Assembly (NCBI GenBank): GCA_017303835.1
Contig: JAFLBI010000001.1
Location: forward strand, 2,170,001 to 2,234,000
Direction: 5' to 3'
Length of the DNA stretch: 64,000 nucleotides
Origin: Chitinophagales bacterium
GTDB lineage: Bacteria > Bacteroidota > Bacteroidia > Chitinophagales > Chitinophagaceae
The translations under genes were made by a program, and so were the position numbers. Numbering within the stretch: the first letter of the stretch is position 1; each line of letters starts with the position of its first letter. Under the pieces are notes generated by a model. The model was given only the letters and a program-made list of their open reading frames with translations. It made no database searches and was not told the origin of the DNA. Positions 43,623 through 53,427 of the stretch are shown piece by piece.

Positions 43623-44251
43623 AAGCTTATCAACGTTTACTCTTAGAGAACAAAGCCTGGTCTAAAGAAAAATTACAGGACGATCCTGATTTTTTCTCCA
43701 GACTAGAACACATACAAACACCCGAATTTCTCTGGATTGGTTGTAGCGATAGTCGCGTACCCGCAAATGAAATTACCGGTACTCAACCGGGAGAAATCTT
43801 TGTACACAGAAATATTGCCAATTTGGTTGTGCATACCGACTTGAATCTACTCAGCGTATTACAATATGCAGTGGAAGTCTTGAAAGTGCACCACATCATT
43901 GTTTGCGGACACTATGGTTGTGGCGGTGTGAAAGCATCCATGACGCACCATAATCTGGGTATCATCAATAAATGGTTACGCAATATCAAGGATGTATATC
44001 GCATACACCGGGATGAGATCGACACACTTGAAGATGAGGAAGCACGCGTGAATAAGCTGGTTGAATTCAATATTCAAGAACAGGTCATGAATCTGGCCAA
44101 GACCTCTATTGTCCAAAAAGCCTGGAAACATGAACATATACCGCATTTACACGGATGGGTATACGATTTAAAAGATGGCATCATCAAACCAGTATGTGAA
44201 ATTCCTGCTGGCACCCATATTGATCCGCTGTACGAGTTTGATGATCTCTAA
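43619..44251 (+). CDS. Beta-class carbonic anhydrase
   Basis: Interconverts CO2 and bicarbonate. The zinc ligands and dyad are Cys42, Asp44-x-Arg46 in [14 protein letters not shown], then His98 and Cys101 in [13 protein letters not shown]. The length of 210 residues is normal for the Can/CynT group, and no signal peptide is present, so it is cytoplasmic. The 4-bp overlap with the SulP gene shows coupling. It ends exactly where the SbtA gene, on the other strand, ends (0 bp between stop codons). Confidence 0.95.
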   Translation: MKAYQRLLLENKAWSKEKLQDDPDFFSRLEHIQTPEFLWIGCSDSRVPANEITGTQPGEIFVHRNIANLVVHTDLNLLSVLQYAVEVLKVHHIIVCGHYGCGGVKASMTHHNLGIINKWLRNIKDVYRIHRDEIDTLEDEEARVNKLVEFNIQEQVMNLAKTSIVQKAWKHEHIPHLHGWVYDLKDGIIKPVCEIPAGTHIDPLYEFDDL

Positions 44252-45211
44252 TCAACCCTGTATCAACCACCAGTAAAAAGGAATACCCACGGTGATGTTG
44301 AAAGGGAAGGTTACACCCAAAGCCATTGGAATGTACAAACCCGGGTCGGCCTTGGGGGCTGCCAAACGCATGGCAGCGGGTACGGCGATATAAGAAGCGC
44401 TGGAAGCAAGGATGGCCATCATGAGTCTGTCGCCCGCTGAAATATTCCCAAAAGTTGTAAGACCGATGGCTAATAGACCATTAACAGGTGGAATAATTAG
44501 GGCTGCAGCGATTGCAAACCAGCCATAATGGCGAAAAGCCTTGAATCTTTTGGCGGCCACCATGCCCATTTCCAGCAGAAAAACAGCTAAAAATCCCTTG
44601 AAAATGTCCGAAGTAAAGGGTTTAATGCCCTCTGCCTGCTTGGAATCGGCTATCAGACCAATCAGCAAACTACCCACAATCATGAGTACTGAACCGTTGG
44701 TTAATGCATCATGTACTATGGTTCTGAAACGGTGTTGACCCGCAGATTCTTTATCAAATTTGCGCATCAAACCAACGCCCACCACAATAGCCGGTGCTTC
44801 CATTAAGGCCATCGCTGCCACCATATGCCCACCATAATGCACCTGGCTTGCTTCCAGAAAGCTGGCTGCTGATACAAAAGTAACCGCACTGACCGAGCCA
44901 TATGCAGACGCCACGGCGCCTGCGTCGGAAACAGCCATCCTCGTTCGCATGAGGAAAAACACATAAAAAGGCACAATTACAGCCAATAACATGGCCAGTA
45001 AAAGCGTTAATCCAACTGTTGCATCCATGCCGCTGTGTGACAATTCCTGCCCACCTCTGAAACCGATAGAAAAAAGTAAATACAAGGAGATGAAGCGGGA
45101 GCTGGAAGCGGGTATTTCTAAATCGCTCTTCACGAGTGCAGCCAGAATACCCAGCAGGAAGAACAGCAATACCGGATTCGTCAGATTACTGATGATGATA
45201 TTTCCGGTCAT
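44252..45211 (-). CDS. sbtA: SbtA-type sodium-dependent bicarbonate transporter
   Basis: A 319-residue membrane protein of the SbtA family (Na+/bicarbonate symporter of cyanobacterial CO2-concentrating systems, also found in heterotrophs). About ten helices in two inverted repeats are visible. ISLYLLFSIGFRGGQELSHSG, the YGSVSAVTFVSAASFLE segment and ASSASYIAVPAAMRLAAPKADPGLYIPMALGVTFPFNI near the end are family-typical. No PII-like SbtB regulator gene is adjacent. Placed tail to tail with SulP/carbonic anhydrase, it makes a second bicarbonate importer in the same locus. Confidence 0.9.
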   Translation of the reverse strand: MTGNIIISNLTNPVLLFFLLGILAALVKSDLEIPASSSRFISLYLLFSIGFRGGQELSHSGMDATVGLTLLLAMLLAVIVPFYVFFLMRTRMAVSDAGAVASAYGSVSAVTFVSAASFLEASQVHYGGHMVAAMALMEAPAIVVGVGLMRKFDKESAGQHRFRTIVHDALTNGSVLMIVGSLLIGLIADSKQAEGIKPFTSDIFKGFLAVFLLEMGMVAAKRFKAFRHYGWFAIAAALIIPPVNGLLAIGLTTFGNISAGDRLMMAILASSASYIAVPAAMRLAAPKADPGLYIPMALGVTFPFNITVGIPFYWWLIQG

Positions 45212-45330
45212 AAATGTTAATGATTTTTAAGTGTTTCAAGGCGCAACATAGAACAAACTGGCACTATCATTGTAAAGTGAATAGCACTTTTCGTTATTAA
45301 TTTATATATCGACCTGATTTTTAACAACTT

Positions 45331-47031
45331 ATGGCAAGCACCCCAGTATCTCCTTCGGGAGCGCTAAAGCGATTATTCCAGATACTCAGACTGGACAAAA
45401 AAGACATTTCTGCCATTTACATATTTGCCATCTTATCGGGTCTGGTTCAGCTGGCTATGCCACTGGGTATTCAGACCATCATCAGTTTCGTGATGGCCGG
45501 CTCTGTTTCAACCTCTATCATCATCCTGATTTTCCTGGTGGTTTTAGCAGTTTTTCTGAACGGACTATTGCAGGTAAGACAAATGCAGATTACAGAAAAA
45601 GTACAGCAGAAAATATTTGTACGCTATTCGTTTGAGTTCGCAGACAGGTTACCCAGACTCAATATTGAAAAGTTAGACAATTACTATCTGCCTGAACTGG
45701 TAAACCGATATTTCGATGCAGTTACCCTGCAAAAGGGTATCGAAAAATTGCTCTTGGAAATTCCACTGGCTGTTATTCAAATCACTTTTGGTTTGGTCTT
45801 ACTGGCATTTTACCACCCTGTATTCATTGGCTTTGGCGCAGTATTGATCTTCATCGTTTTCCTGATCATCAAATACACTTCTGCCAAAGGATTTGAAACC
45901 AGTTTAAAAGCAAGTGACTATAAATACAGTTTAGCAGCTTGGCTGGAAGAATTGGCACGAGTGATTAAATCTTTCAAATACTCACGCGGCACAGACTTAC
46001 ACATGCAACGAGCCGATAAAATTCTAAGCGGTTACCTCCATTCGAGAACAGAACATTTCAGAATTCTGTTGACGCAGTACTGGAGTCTGGTGAGTTTTAA
46101 AATTTTAATCACAGCAGCCATGCTGATTGTGGGTGCATTGTTATTGGTGGATCAGCAAATCAATATTGGTCAGTTTATCGCAGCTGAGATTGTAATTCTT
46201 ACCGTGATTGGTTCAGTAGAAAAGTTGATCATGAATCTGGACAAAGTATATGATGTGCTTACTTCTGTTCAGAAACTGAATAAAGTAACTGAAAGCGAAA
46301 CAGAAGTAGAAGGCACAGCATTGATGTCTGATACAGGTAAGGGTGTTTCCATCGACTTCCACAACGTAAACTTCCAATATCAGGATGGCATACAGGCGCT
46401 GAAGGGCATGGACCTGCACGTTACACCAGGTCAGAAAGTATGTATCATGGGCGAAAGCGGCGCTGGTAAATCAACCATTCTTCGCTTGTTAACAGGAGCA
46501 TTCACCAATTTCGAAGGTTCGGTACTCGTAGATAATGTACCTATCGCGAACTATAACCTTACATCGCTGCGTGCGAATACAGGTATTCTATTGAGTCAGC
46601 AGGATATTTTCCATGGCACTTTGTATGAGAACATCACCATGGGCAATAAATCAATTCAACTGAAAGACATTACCGAGCTGGCAGAAAGATGCGGACTGGT
46701 AAACTTTATTCAATCGCAACCCAAAGGTTTTGATACTGAACTTGATCCAACCGGTAAACGTTTGCCAAGTAAAATCAGGCAGGATATTTTATTGATGCGT
46801 GCGCTTCTTGGCAAACGCAGGCTACTCTTATTGGAAGAGCCTTTCCAGCATATGGAGAAACCATATCAGAACCACATTATGGATTACCTGAATGCAGACA
46901 GAGAAGCAACTGTATTGATTACAACAGAAGATGCTGAAATAGCAAAAGCTTGTGATATTTTATTGTACGTAGAAAATGGAGCCATCACTTTCCAGGGCAA
47001 CTGGCAGCAATGGCAGGCAAAAAACAGCTAA
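45331..47031 (+). CDS. ABC exporter (membrane plus ATPase domain) with a degenerate nucleotide-binding domain
   Basis: A 566-residue half-transporter of the type I secretion/bacteriocin-exporter layout without a C39 peptidase. Membrane helices lie in residues about 25-310. The ATPase part has a good Walker A (GESGAGKST, 374-382) and Q-loop (LSQQDIF). But the LSGGQ signature is LPSKIRQ (478-484), Walker B is LLLLEEP with Glu in place of Asp (502), the D-loop is QHME and the switch His is replaced (ITTED, Glu533). Such a domain can bind ATP but probably hydrolyses it poorly. It is followed by HlyD and TolC genes (4-bp gaps), forming a tripartite system. Confidence 0.88.
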   Translation: MASTPVSPSGALKRLFQILRLDKKDISAIYIFAILSGLVQLAMPLGIQTIISFVMAGSVSTSIIILIFLVVLAVFLNGLLQVRQMQITEKVQQKIFVRYSFEFADRLPRLNIEKLDNYYLPELVNRYFDAVTLQKGIEKLLLEIPLAVIQITFGLVLLAFYHPVFIGFGAVLIFIVFLIIKYTSAKGFETSLKASDYKYSLAAWLEELARVIKSFKYSRGTDLHMQRADKILSGYLHSRTEHFRILLTQYWSLVSFKILITAAMLIVGALLLVDQQINIGQFIAAEIVILTVIGSVEKLIMNLDKVYDVLTSVQKLNKVTESETEVEGTALMSDTGKGVSIDFHNVNFQYQDGIQALKGMDLHVTPGQKVCIMGESGAGKSTILRLLTGAFTNFEGSVLVDNVPIANYNLTSLRANTGILLSQQDIFHGTLYENITMGNKSIQLKDITELAERCGLVNFIQSQPKGFDTELDPTGKRLPSKIRQDILLMRALLGKRRLLLLEEPFQHMEKPYQNHIMDYLNADREATVLITTEDAEIAKACDILLYVENGAITFQGNWQQWQAKNS

Positions 47032-47035
47032 TCAC

Positions 47036-48397
47036 ATGAGCAGATATATTGATATAGAAATTGAATCACAAGTGGATGATCCAAAACTTGGTTCATTCAA
47101 AAAAATCTACGAGGTACACAAAACCAGTCAGGTTAGAAAATGGTTGTGGGGAAGCCTCATTGTTTTATTCGTTGTGCTTTTTCTGCCTTGGACGCAGAAT
47201 ATCCGTGCACGCGGCTCAGTAACCACACTATTACAGGAACAAAGACCACAGGAACTGAATAGCATCATTGCCGGTAGAATTGTCAACTGGTATTACAAGG
47301 AAGGTGATTTTGTGAAGAAGGGTGACACTATTCTGCAACTGGGTGAAGTAAAAGTTGACTACTTCGATCCCAAACTTCTTGAAAGAACCAAACAACAAAT
47401 TGACGCTAAAAAAATTGCTATAGACGGTTATCGCAGCAAAGCGCAAACAGCTGCCATACAGGTACAGGCTTTGCAGGAGCAAAGAGATGCCAAGCTGAGA
47501 GAGCTGGCCATCAAACTGCAACAACAGGATTTGAAAGTGCAGGGCGATAGTATGGATGTACGTGCGGTAGATAATGAGTTGATGGTAACCAAAAGACAGA
47601 TTGAAGCTGCCAAGCTCATGTTGGACTCAGGTGTAATTTCTCTGGTAGATTATGAAAGAAGAAAAGTGAGTTTTCAAAATGCTTTGGCCAAAAGAACAGT
47701 TGCAGAAAATAAATACCTGCAATCACTGCAGGAGATACAGCGCATTCGCGCGGAACGTGCAGGAACGATTCAGGAGTATATTGATAAGATCAATAAAGCT
47801 GAAGGAGAAAGATTCTCTTCTTTATCCAATGCAGCTACCGGTGATGCAGATGTGGCAAAGATGGAGAACCTCTATGCCAATTACGATTACCGTAATCAAT
47901 TATACTATGTAACTGCACCTCAGGACGGACAGATTGCCAAAGCACGGAAAGCGGGTATTGGTGAAATGGTGAAGGAAGGTGATATGCTGGTGGAGATTAT
48001 TCCTGACAAGATCAAGTATGCAGTAGAAATGTTTGTATCGCCGATGGATTTGCCTTTGATCTCTAAGGGACAAAAAGTACGATTCATCTTTGATGGTTTT
48101 CCGGTAATTGTATTCTCCGGCTGGCCACAAGCATCCTATGGTACTTTTGGTGGTGTGGTCTATGCTGTTGAAAAATCAGTGAGCAGTAACGGCAAGTTTC
48201 GTGTTCTCGTTGTAGAAGATCCCAAAGACAAACCATGGCCGCCGCAATTGCGCATGGGTGGTGGCGCCAATGGTATCGCATTGCTGAAAGACGTATTTAT
48301 CTGGTACGAACTGTGGCGAAACATCAACGGATTCCCGCCTGAATATTATAAAGCATCAGAAGACAGCAAGGATAAAAGTGCAGAAAAGAAAAAATAA
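47036..48397 (+). CDS. HlyD family membrane fusion protein
   Basis: A 453-residue periplasmic adaptor anchored by one helix (WLWGSLIVLFVVLFLPW, about residues 36-52). A biotinyl-lipoyl half-motif (IIAGRIVNWYYKEGDFVKKGDTILQLGEVKV) precedes a long alpha-helical hairpin (about 110-280). The beta-barrel part contains APQDGQIAKARKAGIGEMVKEGDML and FPVIVFSGWP. The ATG at 47036 follows the ABC stop by 4 bp; an upstream in-frame ATG lies in the ABC gene. It bridges the ABC protein and the TolC protein. Confidence 0.9.
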   Translation: MSRYIDIEIESQVDDPKLGSFKKIYEVHKTSQVRKWLWGSLIVLFVVLFLPWTQNIRARGSVTTLLQEQRPQELNSIIAGRIVNWYYKEGDFVKKGDTILQLGEVKVDYFDPKLLERTKQQIDAKKIAIDGYRSKAQTAAIQVQALQEQRDAKLRELAIKLQQQDLKVQGDSMDVRAVDNELMVTKRQIEAAKLMLDSGVISLVDYERRKVSFQNALAKRTVAENKYLQSLQEIQRIRAERAGTIQEYIDKINKAEGERFSSLSNAATGDADVAKMENLYANYDYRNQLYYVTAPQDGQIAKARKAGIGEMVKEGDMLVEIIPDKIKYAVEMFVSPMDLPLISKGQKVRFIFDGFPVIVFSGWPQASYGTFGGVVYAVEKSVSSNGKFRVLVVEDPKDKPWPPQLRMGGGANGIALLKDVFIWYELWRNINGFPPEYYKASEDSKDKSAEKKK

Positions 48398-48400
48398 GTC

Positions 48401-49801
48401 ATGAAACAGGCGTTGTTCTTCATTCTTTCTTTCATCAATATCAGTTCAGTGGCGGCACAACAAACCCGCAGCACTGAGTTAATGCCTGTTGATCTATACA
48501 TTGCGCAGGTAAAGCAGAATCACCCGGTTGCCAAACAAGCATCTTTACAGGTAGCTATTGCCGAAGCTGCATTACTGGCTGCTAGAGGTAATTTTGATCC
48601 TGCTTTGCAAGGTGAATTCGAAAGAAAAACTTTCGATGCAAAAAACTATTATAACTACTGGAATCCGGAATTAAAAATCCCTACCTGGATTGGTGCCGAA
48701 GTAAAGTATGGTATTGAAAGCAATAGCGGCACATTCCTGAATAGCGAAACCACTTCAGGCAATACCAGCTATTTTGGTATTGAAATGCCTGTTGCACGTG
48801 GCCTGCTTATGGATAAGCGGCGCGCTGCTGTATTGCAGGCCAAGCAATACCGCAACATGAGCGAGCAAGAACGACTGAAGATGCTTAACGACTTGCTTTT
48901 TGATGCATATGTAAGTTATTATAGCTGGGCAGGCAGCTACCAGTTGTTCAATACGTATAACCGCTTTCTGCAGATTGCAAATGAACGCTTGCGCTTTGTA
49001 CGTATCGCTTGGCAAAACGGTGATCGCTCACCCATGGATACACTGGAAGCATGGACCCAGGTACAAACATTTCGCGCCAGACAAGCAGAAGCTTTCATGC
49101 GTTTGAACACATCTCGCTTAGATATTTCTGCATTTCTCTGGATAGATCAGGATAGTGCTGTACTATTATCAGACAGATTCTACCCTGATACAACAAAGTT
49201 CAATCAATATGCTCAGGCAGAGCCGATGGAAAGTTTGATCACGCAAGCAATGATTGGTAATCCATCACTGCGTGCCTACGATTTTAAACTGAATAGTCTG
49301 GAAATTGAAAGAAAATTGAAGTTTCAAAGCTTCCTACCTTATGTTGACCTGAAATATAATCTACTCAATAAGGATTATTATGCATTCAAAAACTTTGGCG
49401 GCAATCTCTTAGAGAACAACTACAAATACGGATTAGATTTCAAAATACCCCTCTTCCTGCGAGAAGGACGAGGTGATTACAGAAAAGCAAAATTGAAAAT
49501 TCAGGAGACCAAACTGGAACTGAATAATAAGCGCTGGGAAACCGAATTGAAAGTACGTAATTATTATAACGAAACATTTCAGCTGCAAAATCAGCTGGAC
49601 CAGTACCAGCAAAACTATGTTGCTTTCAACACCTTGTTACGTAATGAAGAGCTTCGCTTTAGCAATGGTGAGAGCTCCTTATTCATGATCAACAGCCGTG
49701 AGAACAAAGTAATGGAGACTCAGGAAAAACTGGTTGAGTTGCGCATCAAATACTTCAAATCTTATTACGCCATTCAGTGGTCTGCAGGGTTACTGCGTTA
49801 A
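48401..49801 (+). CDS. TolC family outer-membrane protein of the ABC/HlyD cluster
   Basis: A 466-residue OEP-family channel with a signal peptide (about residues 1-20, ending VAAQ). The two repeats are seen as QVAIAEAALLAARGNFDPALQG and a C-terminal run of long helices (LKVRNYYNETFQLQNQLDQYQQNY, MINSRENKVMETQEKLVELRIKYFKSYYAI). It is the third gene of the exporter unit, 3 bp after hlyD, and converges with the DUF2490 gene 2 bp away. It is only distantly similar to the other TolC protein at 3511. Confidence 0.9.
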   Translation: MKQALFFILSFINISSVAAQQTRSTELMPVDLYIAQVKQNHPVAKQASLQVAIAEAALLAARGNFDPALQGEFERKTFDAKNYYNYWNPELKIPTWIGAEVKYGIESNSGTFLNSETTSGNTSYFGIEMPVARGLLMDKRRAAVLQAKQYRNMSEQERLKMLNDLLFDAYVSYYSWAGSYQLFNTYNRFLQIANERLRFVRIAWQNGDRSPMDTLEAWTQVQTFRARQAEAFMRLNTSRLDISAFLWIDQDSAVLLSDRFYPDTTKFNQYAQAEPMESLITQAMIGNPSLRAYDFKLNSLEIERKLKFQSFLPYVDLKYNLLNKDYYAFKNFGGNLLENNYKYGLDFKIPLFLREGRGDYRKAKLKIQETKLELNNKRWETELKVRNYYNETFQLQNQLDQYQQNYVAFNTLLRNEELRFSNGESSLFMINSRENKVMETQEKLVELRIKYFKSYYAIQWSAGLLR

Positions 49802-49803
49802 TC

Positions 49804-50562
49804 CTAATTACCATCATGCAGGTTCGTCACCGGTGCATGTTTCTTACGCCAGTCAGCATTATAATAAAAGAAGAGACGCATGGTATGATTCAGGTCGTAC
49901 ACATTGCCAGATAATCTTTGCTGATATACTTGCATATAGCCAATATCGAAACTCCATTCTTTTGACAAAGCTTGTCGCATTCCAAAGAATAAGCGATTCT
50001 GGTCAAAACTATTATACACGATTTCCTTACCGTGCTGCACCAACAGTTCATCGGCCAATACAAGCGATGGTGTAAACGGCTTTTTACTGATGGGATAACT
50101 GAAACTCCATAATAAACGCAGGCGATTGGTGAATCTGGTTTGTCCCGTGCGCACATCATTCACCACTTTCTCCTGCCAGCGCTGTTCCAATCTTACTCTC
50201 TGTACAATCTGTAGTTTGCCCCATTTGCTATTGTACTGAATCTGTTCATGTAGTCGGTTCTCATTCACAAAATTCTGTCTGCCTGCAACACCTGGCGCCA
50301 GCCACATATGCCCATAACCCGCAGATAAAATGGTTTGCTGATTCAACCAGTGATAGGCACCAACACGTATAAAATAAAAGCCCGGATCAGCGATGAAATT
50401 ATTTCTGCGCATGTGTACATCCGCCATCAAGCCCCAACGATCACTGAAGCGAATTGTGCTGTTCACGGAAGTCCAAAACATGTGTTCCTGATTCACCGTT
50501 TTTTGTGCTGTAACAATTCCCCAACAAAAAATGGATAGCATCAGCAGCTGAACCTGTTTCAT
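49804..50562 (-). CDS. DUF2490 outer-membrane beta-barrel protein
   Basis: A 252-residue predicted beta-barrel with a signal peptide (MKQVQLLMLSIFCWGIVTAQ). DUF2490 marks are FWTSVNSTIRFSDRWGLMADVHMRR, RLEQRWQEK, the FTNRLRLLWSFSYPI strand and the final DLNHTMRLFFYYNADW. Alternating hydrophobic residues and Trp/Tyr/Arg fit an outer-membrane barrel. Function unknown. On the minus strand 45 bp after the enoyl-CoA hydratase gene, so possibly co-transcribed. Confidence 0.85.
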   Translation of the reverse strand: MKQVQLLMLSIFCWGIVTAQKTVNQEHMFWTSVNSTIRFSDRWGLMADVHMRRNNFIADPGFYFIRVGAYHWLNQQTILSAGYGHMWLAPGVAGRQNFVNENRLHEQIQYNSKWGKLQIVQRVRLEQRWQEKVVNDVRTGQTRFTNRLRLLWSFSYPISKKPFTPSLVLADELLVQHGKEIVYNSFDQNRLFFGMRQALSKEWSFDIGYMQVYQQRLSGNVYDLNHTMRLFFYYNADWRKKHAPVTNLHDGN

Positions 50563-50606
50563 ACTGCGAATGTATCCATCTGTTGAAATAAAAAGACTGA
50601 GAAAAC

Positions 50607-51368
50607 TCAGGCTTTCTTCTTAAAAGCAGCAATAAAGTTTTTACTGAACTCGCTTAGGATGAGTCGGCCACTGATGGCAGCGCGCTCCAGCAGTAGCGTA
50701 TCCCAGTCTTCGGTACCCTTCCAGAATACCTGTTTCATTTCCTGCATAGCAGCAGGATGACTCTTCGCCAAAGTTGTTGCCAATCGGTTGATAGAATCAT
50801 CCATACCCTCAGCAGTATCATGCAATTCAGCAAACAATCCTTTCTGTTTAGCCCATTCCGCCGGGCGCCACATGGATGCATCTATCGCCAACTGTGAAAA
50901 AGCAGATACACCCAACTTCCGTTCTACTGCCGGACCCACCACGAAGGGACCAATACCTACAGCCAATTCGCTCAGTTTCACATCAGCACCTTGCACAGCA
51001 ATCGCATAGTCAGCAGCAGCAGCAACACCCACACCACCACCTACACATTTACCATGGATACGGGCAATGATGAACTGAGGTACGGTGCGCATCGCATTGA
51101 TCACTTCTGCAAAACCGCTGAAGAAACGCAGACCCTGTGCTTCATTTTCAATGGCGATTAATTCATCAAAAGAAGCGCCGGAGCAAAATACTTTCTCACC
51201 ACCTGAACGCAACACAATCACTTTCGTATTAGCATCAGCACCTGCTTTTTGAATGGTAGCCGCTAACTCGCGTAGTAAATCGCCGGGTAGGGAATTTTTC
51301 TGTGGATGATAAAACTCAATCGTAGCAATACCATCTACCGTTGTATGATGTACATATGCTTCTTGCAT
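50607..51368 (-). CDS. Enoyl-CoA hydratase/isomerase family protein
   Basis: A 253-residue crotonase-fold enzyme. The oxyanion-hole residues are in CSGASFDELIAI and CVGGGVGVAAAADYAIA, while the usual catalytic Glu region reads SELAVGIGPFVVGP. Immediately downstream of paaZ (10 bp), it is likely to act in the same CoA pathway, for example hydration or isomerisation of a dehydroacyl-CoA in phenylacetate or a related degradation. No other paa genes are in the window, so pathway assignment rests on this neighbour. Confidence 0.82.
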   Translation of the reverse strand: MQEAYVHHTTVDGIATIEFYHPQKNSLPGDLLRELAATIQKAGADANTKVIVLRSGGEKVFCSGASFDELIAIENEAQGLRFFSGFAEVINAMRTVPQFIIARIHGKCVGGGVGVAAAADYAIAVQGADVKLSELAVGIGPFVVGPAVERKLGVSAFSQLAIDASMWRPAEWAKQKGLFAELHDTAEGMDDSINRLATTLAKSHPAAMQEMKQVFWKGTEDWDTLLLERAAISGRLILSEFSKNFIAAFKKKA

Positions 51369-51378
51369 AAAATAATGT

Positions 51379-53427
51379 TTAAGCTTGTTTCATTTTAACC
51401 ATAGTGAGAATGGTGGCTACACCCACATGCTCATTGGTTTCATCAATCATTTCTACATACCACTTCACAATACCTTTTGGAATATCATTCGCTTCTTTTT
51501 GCTCCTGTGGCACTTTCTCTTTACAAGTAAAACGAATATGAATTTCTGCGCCTGGGTAGACGGGCTTGGTGAAGCGCAATTCATCAATACCATAATTCAG
51601 CAATACCGGGCCTAATTCAGAACCATCCACAAATAAGCCCGCAGCAGCACTCATCACAAAATAACCATGTGCTACCTGACGCTCAAACATAGTACCGCTG
51701 AAATCAGTATTGACTTTATGCGCGTAGAAATGATCTCCGCTCAAAGCAGCAAAACGATCAATGTCTTCACTAGTAATCAACCGCTTTTCTGTAATCAACT
51801 GATCACCGATACGCAATTCTTCAAAATGTTTTCTGAATGGATGTACCCCATCGTGCAGACCCGTTGCATAAGGCTGGTACTGATTGCTGATGGCAGTAAT
51901 CATATCCGGTGTTCCCTGAATAGCGACACGCTGCATATAATGTTTTACACCACGTGCACCACCCATTTCTTCTCCGCCACCTGCACGGCCCGGACCACCA
52001 TGCACCAGCAAAGGCAAAGGTGAACCATGACCCGTGCTCTCTTTTGCACAGGCATTATTCAATACCACAATTCTGCCGTGATATGATGCGGCACCCAATA
52101 CAAATGTTTTCGCAATCTGTGTATCGCTCGTCACCACACTACACACCAACGAGCCCTTACCCATTTTGGCCAACGTTACAGCATCATCGATATGTTGATA
52201 TGGCATCAAAGTACTTACGGGACCAAACGCTTCTACTTCATGCACGGCTGCACTGTTGAAGGGATTGGTGTTGCACAATAAAAGTGGACTGATAAACGCA
52301 CCACTCTTTGCGTCAGCATCCATCACTTCTACACTATCCAATGAACCATAAATGAGTTGAGAAGAGGCGAGCAATTTCTGCACCTGCTCTTTCACTTCGT
52401 TACGTTGTGTTTGTCCGGCCAAAGCACCCATGCGTACTTTCTCATTCAGTGGATTACCGATGGTGGTTTGTGCCAGAGCCTTACCCAATGCAATCTGTAC
52501 ATCTTCCATTTTATCTTCCGGCACAAAAATTCTTCTGATGGCCGTACATTTTTGTCCGCACTTAACCGTCATCTCTTTGCGCACTTCTTTGATAAACACA
52601 TCCCAATCGGCACTACCCGGCTCCACATCCTTGCCCAGCACAATACAGTTCAAGGAATCTGCTTCCATGTTGAAGGGTACGGATTCACTCAGAATTTTTG
52701 GATGTGATTTCAACATTAGACCTGTAGAAGCAGAACCGGTGAAAGTGACTACATCCTGCGACTGCACATGATCCAACAAATCACCCGCAGAACCGCAGAG
52801 TAATTGCAATGTACCATCTGGCAGAATACCCGAGTTGGCAATCTCACGCACCACTGCTTCCGTTAAAAAGGATGTTACCGTTGCTGGCTTCACTACAGCA
52901 GGTACGCCTGCAAGTAAGTTCACGGCAATTTTTTCCAACATACCCCACACCGGAAAATTGAATGCATTGATATGAATGGCCACACCTTCTTTCGGCACCA
53001 AGAGGTGGTGACCCATAAACGTATTTTGCTTACCCAGCATATGTCCCTCACCATCCAAGGCAAAAGATTCATTCGGGAATTTTCTGCGCAGCGATGCGTT
53101 AGCGAACAAATTACCAATACCGCCTTCAATATCAATCCAGCTATCTGCTTTGGTAGCACCAGTCTTGTAACTGATTTGATAAAATTTATCTAGATGATTA
53201 CGCAAGTGCAAAGCCAGTGCACGCAGCATGAGGCCGCGCTCCTGGAAGCTCATCTTGCGCAATGCCTCACCACCCTTGGTTCTACCGTACTGCAGTACAT
53301 CTGCAAAATTCAATCCCTTAGTACTAGCGGCTGCAATGGTTTCGCCTGTAACAGCGTGATAGAGTGGCTGACCATCACCATCGCCCGTAATCCATTTTCC
53401 GAGTATGTAATTCTCTAGTTTCATCAT
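51379..53427 (-). CDS. paaZ: Bifunctional ring-opening hydrolase/aldehyde dehydrogenase PaaZ
   Basis: A 682-residue fusion. The N-terminal 520 residues are an aldehyde dehydrogenase (KPATVTSFLTEA, FTGSASTG, catalytic Cys in KCGQKCTAIRRIF). The C-terminal 140 are a MaoC-like hot-dog hydratase (FAALSGDHFYAHKVN, VAHGYFVMSAAAGLF). This is the PaaZ layout, which opens oxepin-CoA and oxidises the resulting semialdehyde in aerobic phenylacetate degradation. The paaABCDE epoxidase, paaG and paaK are not in view, so it may serve the pathway from elsewhere. It starts one base after the lipase stop, forming one operon with the enoyl-CoA hydratase. Confidence 0.9.
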   Translation of the reverse strand: MMKLENYILGKWITGDGDGQPLYHAVTGETIAAASTKGLNFADVLQYGRTKGGEALRKMSFQERGLMLRALALHLRNHLDKFYQISYKTGATKADSWIDIEGGIGNLFANASLRRKFPNESFALDGEGHMLGKQNTFMGHHLLVPKEGVAIHINAFNFPVWGMLEKIAVNLLAGVPAVVKPATVTSFLTEAVVREIANSGILPDGTLQLLCGSAGDLLDHVQSQDVVTFTGSASTGLMLKSHPKILSESVPFNMEADSLNCIVLGKDVEPGSADWDVFIKEVRKEMTVKCGQKCTAIRRIFVPEDKMEDVQIALGKALAQTTIGNPLNEKVRMGALAGQTQRNEVKEQVQKLLASSQLIYGSLDSVEVMDADAKSGAFISPLLLCNTNPFNSAAVHEVEAFGPVSTLMPYQHIDDAVTLAKMGKGSLVCSVVTSDTQIAKTFVLGAASYHGRIVVLNNACAKESTGHGSPLPLLVHGGPGRAGGGEEMGGARGVKHYMQRVAIQGTPDMITAISNQYQPYATGLHDGVHPFRKHFEELRIGDQLITEKRLITSEDIDRFAALSGDHFYAHKVNTDFSGTMFERQVAHGYFVMSAAAGLFVDGSELGPVLLNYGIDELRFTKPVYPGAEIHIRFTCKEKVPQEQKEANDIPKGIVKWYVEMIDETNEHVGVATILTMVKMKQA

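Noticed and set aside
51379-53427. Complete phenylacetate degradation cluster
   Set aside because: Only paaZ and an enoyl-CoA hydratase are present. No paaABCDE, paaK or paaJ gene is in the window.
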